The notes: generated by a model from the sequence alone, not told the origin. 7,211 bases of DNA from Bacteroidales bacterium (GCA_029210905.1 JARGGF010000209.1:1-7211), one strand, 5' to 3'. Counted from the first letter of the stretch, positions 1 through 5,956 are shown. Made by a program: numbers and translations.

Positions 1-269
1 AGGAAATAGAGTCTAAAGAAGGGAGGTTGAAATATCTTGAAAATCAAGTCAGCTACAGTACCATTAACTTATATATCTACCAGAAAAGAGAGCAGGCCTA
101 CACCGGGTTTTTCGAAAAATTAATTGAAGGACTTGAAGGCGGCTGGAAAGGAATTTTAACCTTTATAATCGGACTTACCTATATTTGGCCATTAATACTT
201 CTAATTGCTGGCTCTGTCTGGATTATACTAAAGCGAACTAAAAAAAAGAAGCAGAATACAGCAAATTGA
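1..269 (+). CDS. DUF4349 domain protein, C-terminal end only
   Basis: The gene enters from the left edge; the frame is open from base 3 back to the boundary, so only about 88 C-terminal residues are visible. The first residues (EIESKEGRLKYLENQVSYST) match the end of the DUF4349 domain, where a long coiled coil returns to a beta strand of the STINL type. A linker with GGWKG follows, then a hydrophobic segment (about IWPLILLIAGSVWIILK) and a lysine-rich tail (KRTKKKK). That pattern fits a single C-terminal membrane anchor with a cytoplasmic basic end and an extracytoplasmic DUF4349 domain. DUF4349 proteins are often lipoproteins or membrane proteins of unknown function; the N-terminus that would show a signal peptide is outside the window. 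The TTG at 27 is an internal codon, not a start. No terminator is evident after the stop at 267-269. The family call is fairly firm; function is unknown. Confidence 0.8.
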   Translation, partial: EIESKEGRLKYLENQVSYSTINLYIYQKREQAYTGFFEKLIEGLEGGWKGILTFIIGLTYIWPLILLIAGSVWIILKRTKKKKQNTAN

Positions 270-282
270 GGCTTATTTTTGA

Positions 283-290
283 TACTTTTG
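283..290 (+). promoter_or_regulatory. Candidate Bacteroidota -7 element (TACTTTTG) for the acyltransferase gene
   Basis: TACTTTTG matches the TAnnTTTG consensus of the Bacteroidota primary sigma factor exactly and lies 14 bp after the DUF4349 stop. No TTG sits at the expected 19-21 bp upstream; the nearest (266-268) is only 14 bp away, so the -33 half is weak or absent. If used, transcription would start near 295 and give a leader of about 65 to 90 nt. Confidence 0.4.
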
Positions 291-309
291 TGCAACTTTT
301 AAAAAACTT

Positions 310-356
310 CCGGAGCAGTATTCTATCCGCATGTAATTCTAGAGATTGGGCTCCGG
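310..356 (+). repeat. GC-rich inverted repeat in the acyltransferase leader
   Basis: CCGGAGC at 310-316 is perfectly complementary to GCTCCGG at 350-356, with a 33-nt AT-rich loop. It stands out in an AT-rich spacer and ends three bases before the ATG at 360. As RNA it would form a 7-bp stem abutting that ATG. No U-tract follows, so it is not a classic terminator for the upstream gene. It may hide the 360 start and favour the in-frame ATG at 384, or it may be a protein-binding dyad. Confidence 0.45.
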
Positions 357-359
357 CCA

Positions 360-1547
360 ATGAAAGCATCAAAAAATAAGTGTATGTATCAAGAAAATTC
401 ATTTGATTTAATAAGACCATATAATAATAACGAAGTAAAGGGGGTAATTGAACATCTTCTTCAAGAACCACATTTCCAGAAAGTACTAAGTGTAGTTTAT
501 CCAAAGCGCGAACTTTCTGAAATAATGACACATCTTCGAAAAATTTCTACCGTAAAAGAATTTCAGAAGGAAGTTGTCTATTACTATCTTCGAATAATTA
601 TTGATAAAACCATCAACAAATTAAGTTTTTCGGGTCTTGATCAGCTTGATCCCTCTAAAAAATATTTATTTATTTCAAACCACAGAGACATTATTCTGGA
701 CTCGGCCTTGTTAAATGTAATCTTATTTGAAAATAAAATAAAAACTACTGAAATTGCTATTGGAAGCAACCTGCTAATTTTCCCATGGATAGAAATGCTG
801 GTCAAACTGAATAAAAGTTTCGTGGTTCGCCGAAATCTACCGGTAAAAGAAACGCTGCTCGCTTCAAAAGAACTTTCAGCTTATATACAATATACGCTGC
901 TCGAAAAAAAGAACTCAGTATGGATAGCTCAGAAAGAAGGCCGAACAAAAGATGGGGATGATGGGACACACTCAGGACTACTGAAAATGATACATATGAG
1001 TAGTAACCAATCAGTTGCAGATTATTACAAGGCCTTAAAAATGGTTCCTGTATCTATTTCATATGAAGTAGAGCCCTGCGATAAAGCTAAAACCACGGAA
1101 TTATACACCCGATTAAGGGATGGAAGCTATGTTAAGGATCCAAAAGAAGACTTGCTAAGTATGAGTGGTGGTTTAAATAATTTCAAAGGCCGTGTACATT
1201 TTCATTTTGGTAAAGTATTAAATGAGGAGCTTAATGAGTTAAATGACATCCATTTTAAGAATGACCAATATGTGAAACTTGCACAAATAGTAGACAAAAG
1301 TGTTCATGAAGGTTTTAAATTATTCGAAGGGAGTTATATTGCCTATGATATTTTGTCAAAAACTACCAAATTTGCAGATAAATATACTAAAGCTGAATAT
1401 CAATCTTTTTGCAAGCATGTGAATGAAAATATTGCTGACATTGAAGGAGATAAAGATATTATAAAAAGGATTTTCCTTGGTATCTATGCAAATCCACTTA
1501 TTAATAAGTTTAAGCTTGAAAAAATTCCTGTAGAGCAGGAAGTTTAA
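360..1547 (+). CDS. PlsC-like glycerophospholipid acyltransferase
   Basis: A 395-residue protein of the LPLAT/PlsC superfamily, which transfers an acyl chain to a glycerol-phosphate or similar acceptor at the inner membrane. Four acyltransferase blocks are visible: SNHRDIILDS (106-115) with His108 as presumed catalytic base; NKSFVVRRN (151-159), the GxxFxxR-like block; QKEGRTKDG (191-199), equivalent to the EGTRS substrate-binding block; and MVPVSISYE (228-236), the VPV block. In block I the His-Asp spacing is HX5D (His108, Asp114), or HxD if Asp110 is used, rather than the usual HX4D. The extra C-terminal length (to residue 395) is more typical of GPAT-like or uncharacterised Bacteroidota acyltransferases than of short PlsC. 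The start is uncertain: Met9 (base 384) begins the conserved-looking segment and avoids the hairpin next to ATG 360. The acceptor substrate cannot be read from sequence. The gene converges on rnhA with an 11-bp gap. Confidence 0.88.
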   Translation: MKASKNKCMYQENSFDLIRPYNNNEVKGVIEHLLQEPHFQKVLSVVYPKRELSEIMTHLRKISTVKEFQKEVVYYYLRIIIDKTINKLSFSGLDQLDPSKKYLFISNHRDIILDSALLNVILFENKIKTTEIAIGSNLLIFPWIEMLVKLNKSFVVRRNLPVKETLLASKELSAYIQYTLLEKKNSVWIAQKEGRTKDGDDGTHSGLLKMIHMSSNQSVADYYKALKMVPVSISYEVEPCDKAKTTELYTRLRDGSYVKDPKEDLLSMSGGLNNFKGRVHFHFGKVLNEELNELNDIHFKNDQYVKLAQIVDKSVHEGFKLFEGSYIAYDILSKTTKFADKYTKAEYQSFCKHVNENIADIEGDKDIIKRIFLGIYANPLINKFKLEKIPVEQEV

Positions 1548-1558
1548 AATATTCTATT

Positions 1559-2020
1559 TTATTGATTATCAGAAACATACCCAACATCCTGTGGTAAATT
1601 ACTTTGAAGCGAGGCTTCAACGGCAAGTTGATCGCAACGTTCGTTTTCTTTAACATTTGCATGGCCTTTTACCCAAACGAAATTAACTTTATGTTTTCGA
1701 TAAATTTTTAAAAAACGCCGCCAAAGATCGGCGTTTTTTTTATTTTTAAAACTAATTTTCTCCCATCCAAAAACCCACTTCTTTTCAACAGCATCAACAA
1801 CATATTTTGAATCGGAATAAATAGTAACCAGGCTGTTGGCTTTCTTTAAAGCCTCAAGACCTACAATAGCTGCCAACAATTCCATTCTGTTATTAGTGGT
1901 GAGTGCAAATCCTCCGGAAAGTTCTTTTCGATGAGCTCCTGAGATCAGTACCGTGCCATAGCCACCAGGTCCGGGATTGCCCCTTGCTGCCCCATCAGTA
2001 TAAATCGTAATTTTATTCAT
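1559..2020 (-). CDS. rnhA: Ribonuclease HI
   Basis: A 153-residue type 1 RNase H, which cuts the RNA strand of RNA-DNA hybrids, removing primers and R-loops in the cytoplasm. All catalytic residues are present: Asp9 in YTDGAARGNPGPGG, Glu47 in NNRMELLA, Asp70 in YSDSKYV, His120 in WVKGHA and Asp130 in ERCDQLAVEA, matching E. coli D10, E48, D70, H124 and D134. The basic/aromatic handle region (about 80-101, KKWVFGWEK...NADLW) is present. Length is normal for the bacterial single-domain enzyme (about 150). It starts 4 bp after the MarC-family stop, so translation is probably coupled, and it is the last gene of the minus-strand block. A strong hairpin with flanking A/T tracts lies inside the codons for about residues 94-104 (see terminator entry). 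Confidence 0.97.
   Translation of the reverse strand: MNKITIYTDGAARGNPGPGGYGTVLISGAHRKELSGGFALTTNNRMELLAAIVGLEALKKANSLVTIYSDSKYVVDAVEKKWVFGWEKISFKNKKNADLWRRFLKIYRKHKVNFVWVKGHANVKENERCDQLAVEASLQSNLPQDVGYVSDNQ
1710..1741 (+). terminator. Terminator-like hairpin inside rnhA, serving the convergent acyltransferase transcript
   Basis: Bases 1710-1720 (A-tract then CGCCG) pair perfectly with 1729-1739 (CGGCG then T-tract), leaving an 8-nt loop (CCAAAGAT). On the + strand the GC core is followed by eight T (1734-1741), the form of an intrinsic terminator, 163 bp after the acyltransferase stop; the 11-bp gap between the convergent genes has no room for one. On the minus strand the same hairpin is followed by six U, so it could also act within rnhA mRNA when ribosomes are not covering it. 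The codons fall in the conserved KNADLW region, so chance overlap is possible. Confidence 0.55.
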
Positions 2021-2024
2021 TTAA

Positions 2025-2624
2025 TCAGTTTGCCAGGTTTGGGAAAAATTTGCCTATTGAAATTGCAAGGTTCGACATAAATAGTTTTATAGCAATAGCC
2101 AATAGAATGATGCCAAACATCTTACTCAAAATCATGATGCCATTTGGTCCCAAAATCCGCTGGAAAAAATGAGTTAATCTTAAAACAATATAAACCAGAA
2201 TCATATTTAGAATTAATGAAACCACAATATTTTCTACTGCATATTCTGCACGCAATGAAAGTAATGTAGTCATTGAACCGGCCCCTGCAATTAAAGGAAA
2301 TGCTAATGGAACAATAGAAGCACTGCCTGTTGAATGATTTTTAAACAAACTGATTCCCAGTATCATTTCCAATGCCAGAAAAAATAAAATCAAGGCCCCA
2401 GCAATTGCAAAAGATGATATATCAACGCCAAATAACCCAAGTACTGATTTTCCGGCAAATAAGAAAACAAGCATAATTAAAAAAGCAACTACAGTTGCTT
2501 TGGCTGCCTCAATTTTGCCCCCTTTTTCTTTTAGATCTATTATTATTGGTATTGAGCCTGTTATGTCAATTACCGCAAACAAAACCATAAATGATGAAAC
2601 AATATCTATTAAGTTAAAATCCAT
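2025..2624 (-). CDS. MarC/UPF0056 family integral membrane protein
   Basis: A 199-residue polytopic inner-membrane protein of the MarC (UPF0056) family. Six hydrophobic segments can be placed at about 7-28, 43-63, 70-91, 103-123, 130-150 and 165-187, the usual number and length for the family. Family hallmarks include the first helix with FAVIDITGSIPI (NP/ID-x-x-G-x-x-P type), the GALILFFLALEMILGI helix, and VPLAFPLIAGAGSMTTLL in helix four. Despite the name, work on E. coli MarC did not support a role in multidrug resistance, and the family's transport activity, if any, is unknown. It lies 23 bp after the M64 peptidase gene and 4 bp before rnhA on the same strand, so it is probably co-transcribed. 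No Shine-Dalgarno motif precedes the ATG, as expected in Bacteroidota. Family call is firm; function is open. Confidence 0.92.
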   Translation of the reverse strand: MDFNLIDIVSSFMVLFAVIDITGSIPIIIDLKEKGGKIEAAKATVVAFLIMLVFLFAGKSVLGLFGVDISSFAIAGALILFFLALEMILGISLFKNHSTGSASIVPLAFPLIAGAGSMTTLLSLRAEYAVENIVVSLILNMILVYIVLRLTHFFQRILGPNGIMILSKMFGIILLAIAIKLFMSNLAISIGKFFPNLAN

Positions 2625-2647
2625 AATATCAGTGTATTAAATATTTT

Positions 2648-3919
2648 TTATTCGGTATAAAATTTCAACAGGTCAACTACTGCTCTAAAACAGACCGGGC
2701 AGAATGTTTTGGTAGCATTTGATCTCATTTTACAGTCATAAACAGGTCTGTAAATGCCTTTCTTTACATATCCTGCTCCTTCAAATGCACCAATTTTTGT
2801 CTTATATTTTTCTTCATCCAGTGTAGGAATAGGAGTTCCTTCCTCCACCAAATCTTTCCATTTACTATCAAAATTTACCAGATTACTTATGTTTACCTGC
2901 CAGGGTTCTACACTCATATCATATAATTCTTCGGCATTATCATACCCGTACTGATATTCATCGCCCAGGGCAGCAAAGGCATGCCCAAATTCGTGGGTGA
3001 AAACTTCTTCGGAATATTGATTATCACTTGTACAAAGGTTATAGTAATTATAAATACCTCCACCACCATACTTACTGGAATTGACCAATATATATATCTG
3101 ATCATAAGGAACATGTGCTGCTAAATCTCTTATTTGCCTTACATCTCTGGTTGTCAGGTATCTTTCGCTGTTGAAGGTGTAAAAATGAGTGTTTAATATC
3201 GTCTTTTTCCAGATTCCCTGTCCGGGAATATCAGTTCCAGATTCTTCAGATGGCGCATTAACTAACCAAAAATTGATTTTAGGTTGATATTCTTTAAATG
3301 GTGAAACCTTAAAAAAGTATCCGATAAAACGTTTAACATCGGCCTGAAACTTCTGCATTTCTTCCTGCGTGTAGCCTTCCGGTAAAACAGCAATATCAAG
3401 CGCAAATGCAGGATCTGCATCGCCAATTTTTTCGGTTTCATATTTATTGGCGACCTCCTTTACAATGAAATAATTCTTTGGATCAACTTCCAATTCATAA
3501 ACTAAATTAAAAACCTGCTTTCTGTTCCTGTTCAATAATTTAATAATTATTTTATTCTTTGGAAAAGGCATCACCACAGAACCATAATAACTTCTGGGAA
3601 GTGTTTTGGCTTCCTCAGTATCAATCCATTCACGAAAAAGTGAAGAATAGCCTCTGGAATAAATCATAGTTTTACCCGTAGAATCAAATACCTGGAGCAA
3701 ATAATCCCCATAGTTAAATTTATCGATCAGGTTAGTTTTAGAACCACCCCAAAATTGTTCTTCCAATAATTGTTCAAAATAAATAATTGAGGTATCAGAA
3801 TTACCAGCTCTATTGTAATCAAATCGTAAGGTCTTTGGAAGGAAATAATCATCAAAGCTAACCTGGCCAATTGCAGAAACTGCCATTGAAAAGAAAAGAA
3901 GTACCGCTATTTTTCTCAT
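2648..3919 (-). CDS. Secreted M64-family zinc metallopeptidase (IgA-peptidase-like)
   Basis: A 423-residue peptidase counted from the start chosen here. The zinc motif is HEFGH at 309-313, followed by AFAALGDEY; Asp320 is a candidate third ligand. This matches peptidase family M64, whose founder is a clostridial IgA protease. Residues 1-19 (MRKIAVLLFFSMAVSAIGQ) form a Sec signal peptide without a lipobox cysteine, so the product should be periplasmic or secreted. Residues about 20-140 resemble the beta-rich M64 N-terminal domain of Bacteroidota homologues. Cysteines at 396, 407 and 410 (DCKMR, FCPVC) near the C-terminus look structural. No type IX secretion C-terminal domain is seen. The frame extends 13 codons upstream to an ATG at 3958, but the predicted transcription start lies on top of that ATG, and the signal peptide begins at 3919. 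It is the first gene of a likely operon with the MarC-family gene and rnhA. IgA cleavage should not be assumed; substrate is unknown. Confidence 0.9.
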   Translation of the reverse strand: MRKIAVLLFFSMAVSAIGQVSFDDYFLPKTLRFDYNRAGNSDTSIIYFEQLLEEQFWGGSKTNLIDKFNYGDYLLQVFDSTGKTMIYSRGYSSLFREWIDTEEAKTLPRSYYGSVVMPFPKNKIIIKLLNRNRKQVFNLVYELEVDPKNYFIVKEVANKYETEKIGDADPAFALDIAVLPEGYTQEEMQKFQADVKRFIGYFFKVSPFKEYQPKINFWLVNAPSEESGTDIPGQGIWKKTILNTHFYTFNSERYLTTRDVRQIRDLAAHVPYDQIYILVNSSKYGGGGIYNYYNLCTSDNQYSEEVFTHEFGHAFAALGDEYQYGYDNAEELYDMSVEPWQVNISNLVNFDSKWKDLVEEGTPIPTLDEEKYKTKIGAFEGAGYVKKGIYRPVYDCKMRSNATKTFCPVCFRAVVDLLKFYTE

Positions 3920-3960
3920 GATCGAAAGATTTAAGTTTTGGGTGAAATACATTTGCAAAG

Positions 3961-3990
3961 CAAAATTAGGCTATTTTATATTAAAGGCAA
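3961..3990 (-). promoter_or_regulatory. Bacteroidota-type promoter of the M64-MarC-rnhA operon
   Basis: Read on the minus strand: TTG (3990-3988), a 19-bp spacer, then TAATTTTG (3968-3961), matching TAnnTTTG exactly. Transcription should begin about 5-7 bases further, near 3956-3954. That gives a 5' leader of about 36 nt before the ATG at 3919 and rules out efficient use of the ATG at 3958. Confidence 0.75.
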
Positions 3991-4016
3991 ATGATTTTAA
4001 TCACACATATAAAGTG

Positions 4017-4050
4017 TTGATTACAAGACAGTTAATTGTCAATACATCAA
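4017..4050. repeat. Imperfect dyad between serS and the M64 promoter
   Basis: Two nested pairs share one centre. TTGAT (4017-4021) faces ATCAA (4046-4050), and GACAG (4027-4031) faces TTGTC (4036-4040) around TTAA, with one G-T pair on this strand. It begins 27 bp upstream of the -33 element of the M64 promoter and just after the serS stop. It could be an operator or a weak serS 3' hairpin; no U-tract follows it on the serS strand. Weak evidence. Confidence 0.25.
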
Positions 4051-4052
4051 AC

Positions 4053-5324
4053 TTAAATCATTTCAAATTTGGTATAGGGAACCAAAACTTCAGGAATCAT
4101 TATACCTTCGGCAGTCTGGTAATTCTCAAGCAAAGCAGCTACAATCCTTGGCAAGGCAAGTGCACTTCCATTTAAAGTATGTGCCAGTTGGGTTTTCTTT
4201 TCACCTTTTTCTTTAAAGCGAAGTTTTAACCTGTTAGCCTGATAATCAACGAAATTAGATACAGAGCTGACTTCGAGCCATTTTTCCTGAGCTGCAGAAT
4301 AGACTTCAAAATCGTAGGTTAACGCAGAAGTAAAGCTCATATCTCCACCACAAAGTCTTAAAATACGATATGGCAAACCAAGACTAACAACTAATGATTC
4401 AACATAACTAACCATTTCATCAAGTGCCTGGTAAGAATCAGATGGGTGTCGAAGCTGAACAATTTCAACTTTATCAAATTGGTGAAGGCGATTTAGACCC
4501 CGAACATCTTTTCCGTAAGAACCGGCTTCGCGTCTGAAACATGGGGTATATGCAACTCGCTTTACAGGGAAATCTTCGCTATTTAATATCTCATCACGGA
4601 AAATATTTGTGACCGGCACCTCGGCTGTTGGTATCAAATAAAAATTATCTACGCCTACATGATACATTTGCCCCTCTTTATCAGGTAACTGACCCGTTCC
4701 AAAACCGGAAGCTTCATTTACCATTAATGGAGGAATCACTTCGTGATAGCCATTATCAACAGCTTGATCAAGAAAATAACTTATTAAAGCACGTTGTAGT
4801 TTTGCGCCTTTTCCTTTATAAACAGGAAACCCTGCTCCAGTAATTTTATTGCCTAATTCAAAGTCGATCAAATCGTATTTTTTAGCCAAATCCCAGTGTG
4901 CTAATTTTTCCGGGCTTAATTCAGGAATTACCCCGCCTTTCTTAACTTCGATATTATCATCAGCTCCTTTTCCAGCTGGAACAACCTCAGCAGGAATATT
5001 TGGAAGCTGCACCAATAAGTTACTTAATTTGGTTTCTAAATCACTTAATCTGGTCCCAAAATCTTTAGACTCAACTTTTAAGATAGCTGTACGCTGCTTT
5101 GCATCATTTGCTTCAGCTTGTTTTCCTTCCTTAAAAAGCTGACCTATTTGCTTTGCCAGTATGTTTGATTCAGCCAAACAAGCATCCAGTTTGTTTTGAG
5201 TTTCTTTTCTCTCGTCATCTACCAGAATAATTTCTTCGACTAAGGATGTAGCATTGAAGTTTTTGATTTTTAATCGGTTAATAACTTCGTCTTTTTGATC
5301 TCTTAGTAGTTTAATTGTCAGCAT
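4053..5324 (-). CDS. serS: Seryl-tRNA synthetase
   Basis: A 423-residue class II aminoacyl-tRNA synthetase that charges tRNA-Ser with serine (and tRNA-Sec where present) in the cytoplasm. Residues 1 to about 110 form the N-terminal antiparallel coiled-coil arm that grips the long variable arm of tRNA-Ser. The catalytic core follows: a motif 1 region near YFLDQAVDNGYHEVIPP; the serine-binding TAE at 233-235 (YLIPTAEVP); motif 2 with FRREAGSYGKDVRG from 263; and motif 3 with LNGSALALPR at 384-393, including the ATP-binding arginine. Length and domain order are normal and no key residue is missing. The start MLTIKLLRDQ is typical of the family. It stands alone: upstream is a 329-bp repeat-rich spacer after the rpmA terminator, and I could not find a convincing TTG/TAnnTTTG promoter in that spacer. 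Confidence 0.97.
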   Translation of the reverse strand: MLTIKLLRDQKDEVINRLKIKNFNATSLVEEIILVDDERKETQNKLDACLAESNILAKQIGQLFKEGKQAEANDAKQRTAILKVESKDFGTRLSDLETKLSNLLVQLPNIPAEVVPAGKGADDNIEVKKGGVIPELSPEKLAHWDLAKKYDLIDFELGNKITGAGFPVYKGKGAKLQRALISYFLDQAVDNGYHEVIPPLMVNEASGFGTGQLPDKEGQMYHVGVDNFYLIPTAEVPVTNIFRDEILNSEDFPVKRVAYTPCFRREAGSYGKDVRGLNRLHQFDKVEIVQLRHPSDSYQALDEMVSYVESLVVSLGLPYRILRLCGGDMSFTSALTYDFEVYSAAQEKWLEVSSVSNFVDYQANRLKLRFKEKGEKKTQLAHTLNGSALALPRIVAALLENYQTAEGIMIPEVLVPYTKFEMI

Positions 5325-5332
5325 TGTACAGG

Positions 5333-5360
5333 TGTATTAGAAATTGATGTATTAGAAATT
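5333..5360. repeat. 13-bp direct repeat just upstream of serS
   Basis: TGTATTAGAAATT occurs perfectly at 5333-5345 and 5348-5360, a 15-bp period, and a degenerate third unit (TGCATTGTATAAATT) follows at 5363-5377. The first copy begins 9 bp from the serS start codon, so in the serS mRNA the repeats would be in the 5' leader. Function unknown: slippage product or a protein-binding tandem site. Confidence 0.6.
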
Positions 5361-5363
5361 AGT

Positions 5364-5570
5364 GCATTGTATAAATTCATAAGGAGTTGATTCCTATGAG
5401 CATAAAACATTGCAGTATACAATTCAATGTCGTTTAGTTAAGTTCATTCCTAAAAATGAACAAAGTCATTAGACATTGGTCACTGGTCATTTAATGACTA
5501 ATGACCAGTGACCAATTACAAATGGAGTGAAGCCTTATTTGTTAACTAAAAGGCATTGGTATACAATTTA
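5364..5570. repeat. Three dispersed copies of a GCATTG-TATAMAATT motif
   Basis: Related stretches in the same orientation: GCATTGTATAAATTC at 5364-5378, CATTGCAGTATACAATTCA at 5408-5426, and GCATTGGTATACAATTTA at 5553-5570. Copies two and three share GTATACAATT exactly. The second copy is bounded by ACATTG (5407-5412) and its complement CAATGT (5425-5430). The copies flank the heptamer palindrome. This is read by eye and the AT-rich composition raises the chance of coincidence. Confidence 0.4.
5465..5520. repeat. Head-to-head GTCAYTR heptamer array forming a 17-bp perfect palindrome
   Basis: From 5465 the sequence reads as tandem heptamers of consensus GTCAYTR (four units to 5492, the second starting GA and the fourth ending in T), then as the reverse complement of the same heptamer (5493-5520, last unit degenerate). 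The arms 5475-5491 and 5500-5516 are perfectly complementary over 17 bp, with an 8-nt loop (TAATGACT). The loop region can also form a second dyad, GTCATT-T-AATGAC (5486-5498). No U-tract borders it on either strand, so it is unlikely to be a simple terminator. It resembles repetitive intergenic elements such as REP-like palindromes or short tandem heptamers. Confidence 0.75.
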
Positions 5571-5584
5571 CTAAGTCTAATATT

Positions 5585-5632
5585 AAAAAATCTCCTAAAA
5601 TTACCATATTTTATGATAATGCCAGGAGATTT
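5585..5632 (-). terminator. Intrinsic terminator of the rplU-rpmA operon
   Basis: On the minus strand, 22 nt after the rpmA stop, AAATCTCCT (5632-5624) pairs perfectly with AGGAGATTT (5596-5588), and the run continues to six T (5590-5585). The 27-nt interior adds a second 9-bp stem with one mismatch (5620-5612 with 5608-5600, loop of three), giving a long hairpin with one internal loop. Position, stem and U-tract all fit a rho-independent terminator. Confidence 0.8.
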
Positions 5633-5653
5633 GATAAATATCTTTAAAGTAAA

Positions 5654-5920
5654 TTATTTACTCTCTTGAACAGGTAAAACAGAAACGTAAGATTTATTGT
5701 TTCTCTTTCTTTTAAAAGTAACTACCCCATCAGTAAGTGCAAATAGAGTATGATCTTTACCCATTCCTACATTCTCGTCAGGATGGTGCTGAGTCCCTCT
5801 TTGTCTGATAATGATATTACCAGCTTTGGCTACCTGCCCTCCATAAACTTTTACACCAAGTCGTTTACTATGAGATTCTCTACCGTTTTTGGAACTACCG
5901 GCTCCTTTTTTATGTGCCAT
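5654..5920 (-). CDS. rpmA: 50S ribosomal protein L27 (bL27)
   Basis: An 88-residue ribosomal protein of the large subunit; its flexible N-terminal tail reaches toward the peptidyl transferase centre. The whole chain matches L27: MAHKKGAGSSKNGRESHSKR at the start, then GVKVYGGQ, IIRQRGTQHHP and NVGMGKDHTLFAL. The protein begins directly with AHKKG, without the cleaved N-terminal extension known from Firmicutes. It follows rplU by 36 bp on the same strand, the standard bacterial L21-L27 order, and is followed by an intrinsic terminator. The obg gene often found next in other bacteria is not here; serS follows after a 329-bp gap. No Shine-Dalgarno motif is visible; the leader before the ATG is almost all A and T. 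Confidence 0.98.
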   Translation of the reverse strand: MAHKKGAGSSKNGRESHSKRLGVKVYGGQVAKAGNIIIRQRGTQHHPDENVGMGKDHTLFALTDGVVTFKRKRNNKSYVSVLPVQESK

Positions 5921-5956
5921 ATCTATATATTTTTATAATTCTTGTTTAAAAACTGA

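Larger units (their letters stand above)
5325..5653. other. Repeat- and palindrome-rich spacer between rpmA and serS
   Basis: No credible gene is seen in these 329 bp. They hold, from left to right, a 13-bp direct repeat (5333-5360), three related CATTG/TATAMAATT-type motifs (5364-5570), a hairpin-forming 7-bp inverted repeat (GTTCATT at 5442-5448, AATGAAC at 5455-5461), an inverted heptamer array (5465-5520) and the rpmA terminator (5585-5632). The serS promoter should lie here but does not match the TAnnTTTG consensus found at other genes in the window. Confidence 0.7.

Noticed and set aside
238..531. 97-codon open frame on the minus strand overlapping the acyltransferase start
   Set aside because: It is antisense to the acyltransferase start and leader, has no recognisable motif, and lacks a plausible promoter. 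It is a shadow frame.
4017..4050. serS intrinsic terminator
   Set aside because: The dyad is interrupted, has an A-C mismatch on the serS strand and lacks a following U-tract; it is listed only as a weak dyad.
3918..4175. 85-codon + strand open frame across the M64 promoter and the serS 3' end
   Set aside because: It runs antisense to well-supported genes and a promoter, and its translation resembles no known protein.
5465..5520. CRISPR-like or simple terminator interpretation of the heptamer palindrome
   Set aside because: There are no regularly spaced repeats with unique spacers, and no U-tract follows the stem on either strand.
5325..5653. T-box or other amino-acid riboswitch in front of serS
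   Set aside because: I see no T-box sequence or antiterminator arrangement, and T-boxes are mainly a Firmicutes feature.
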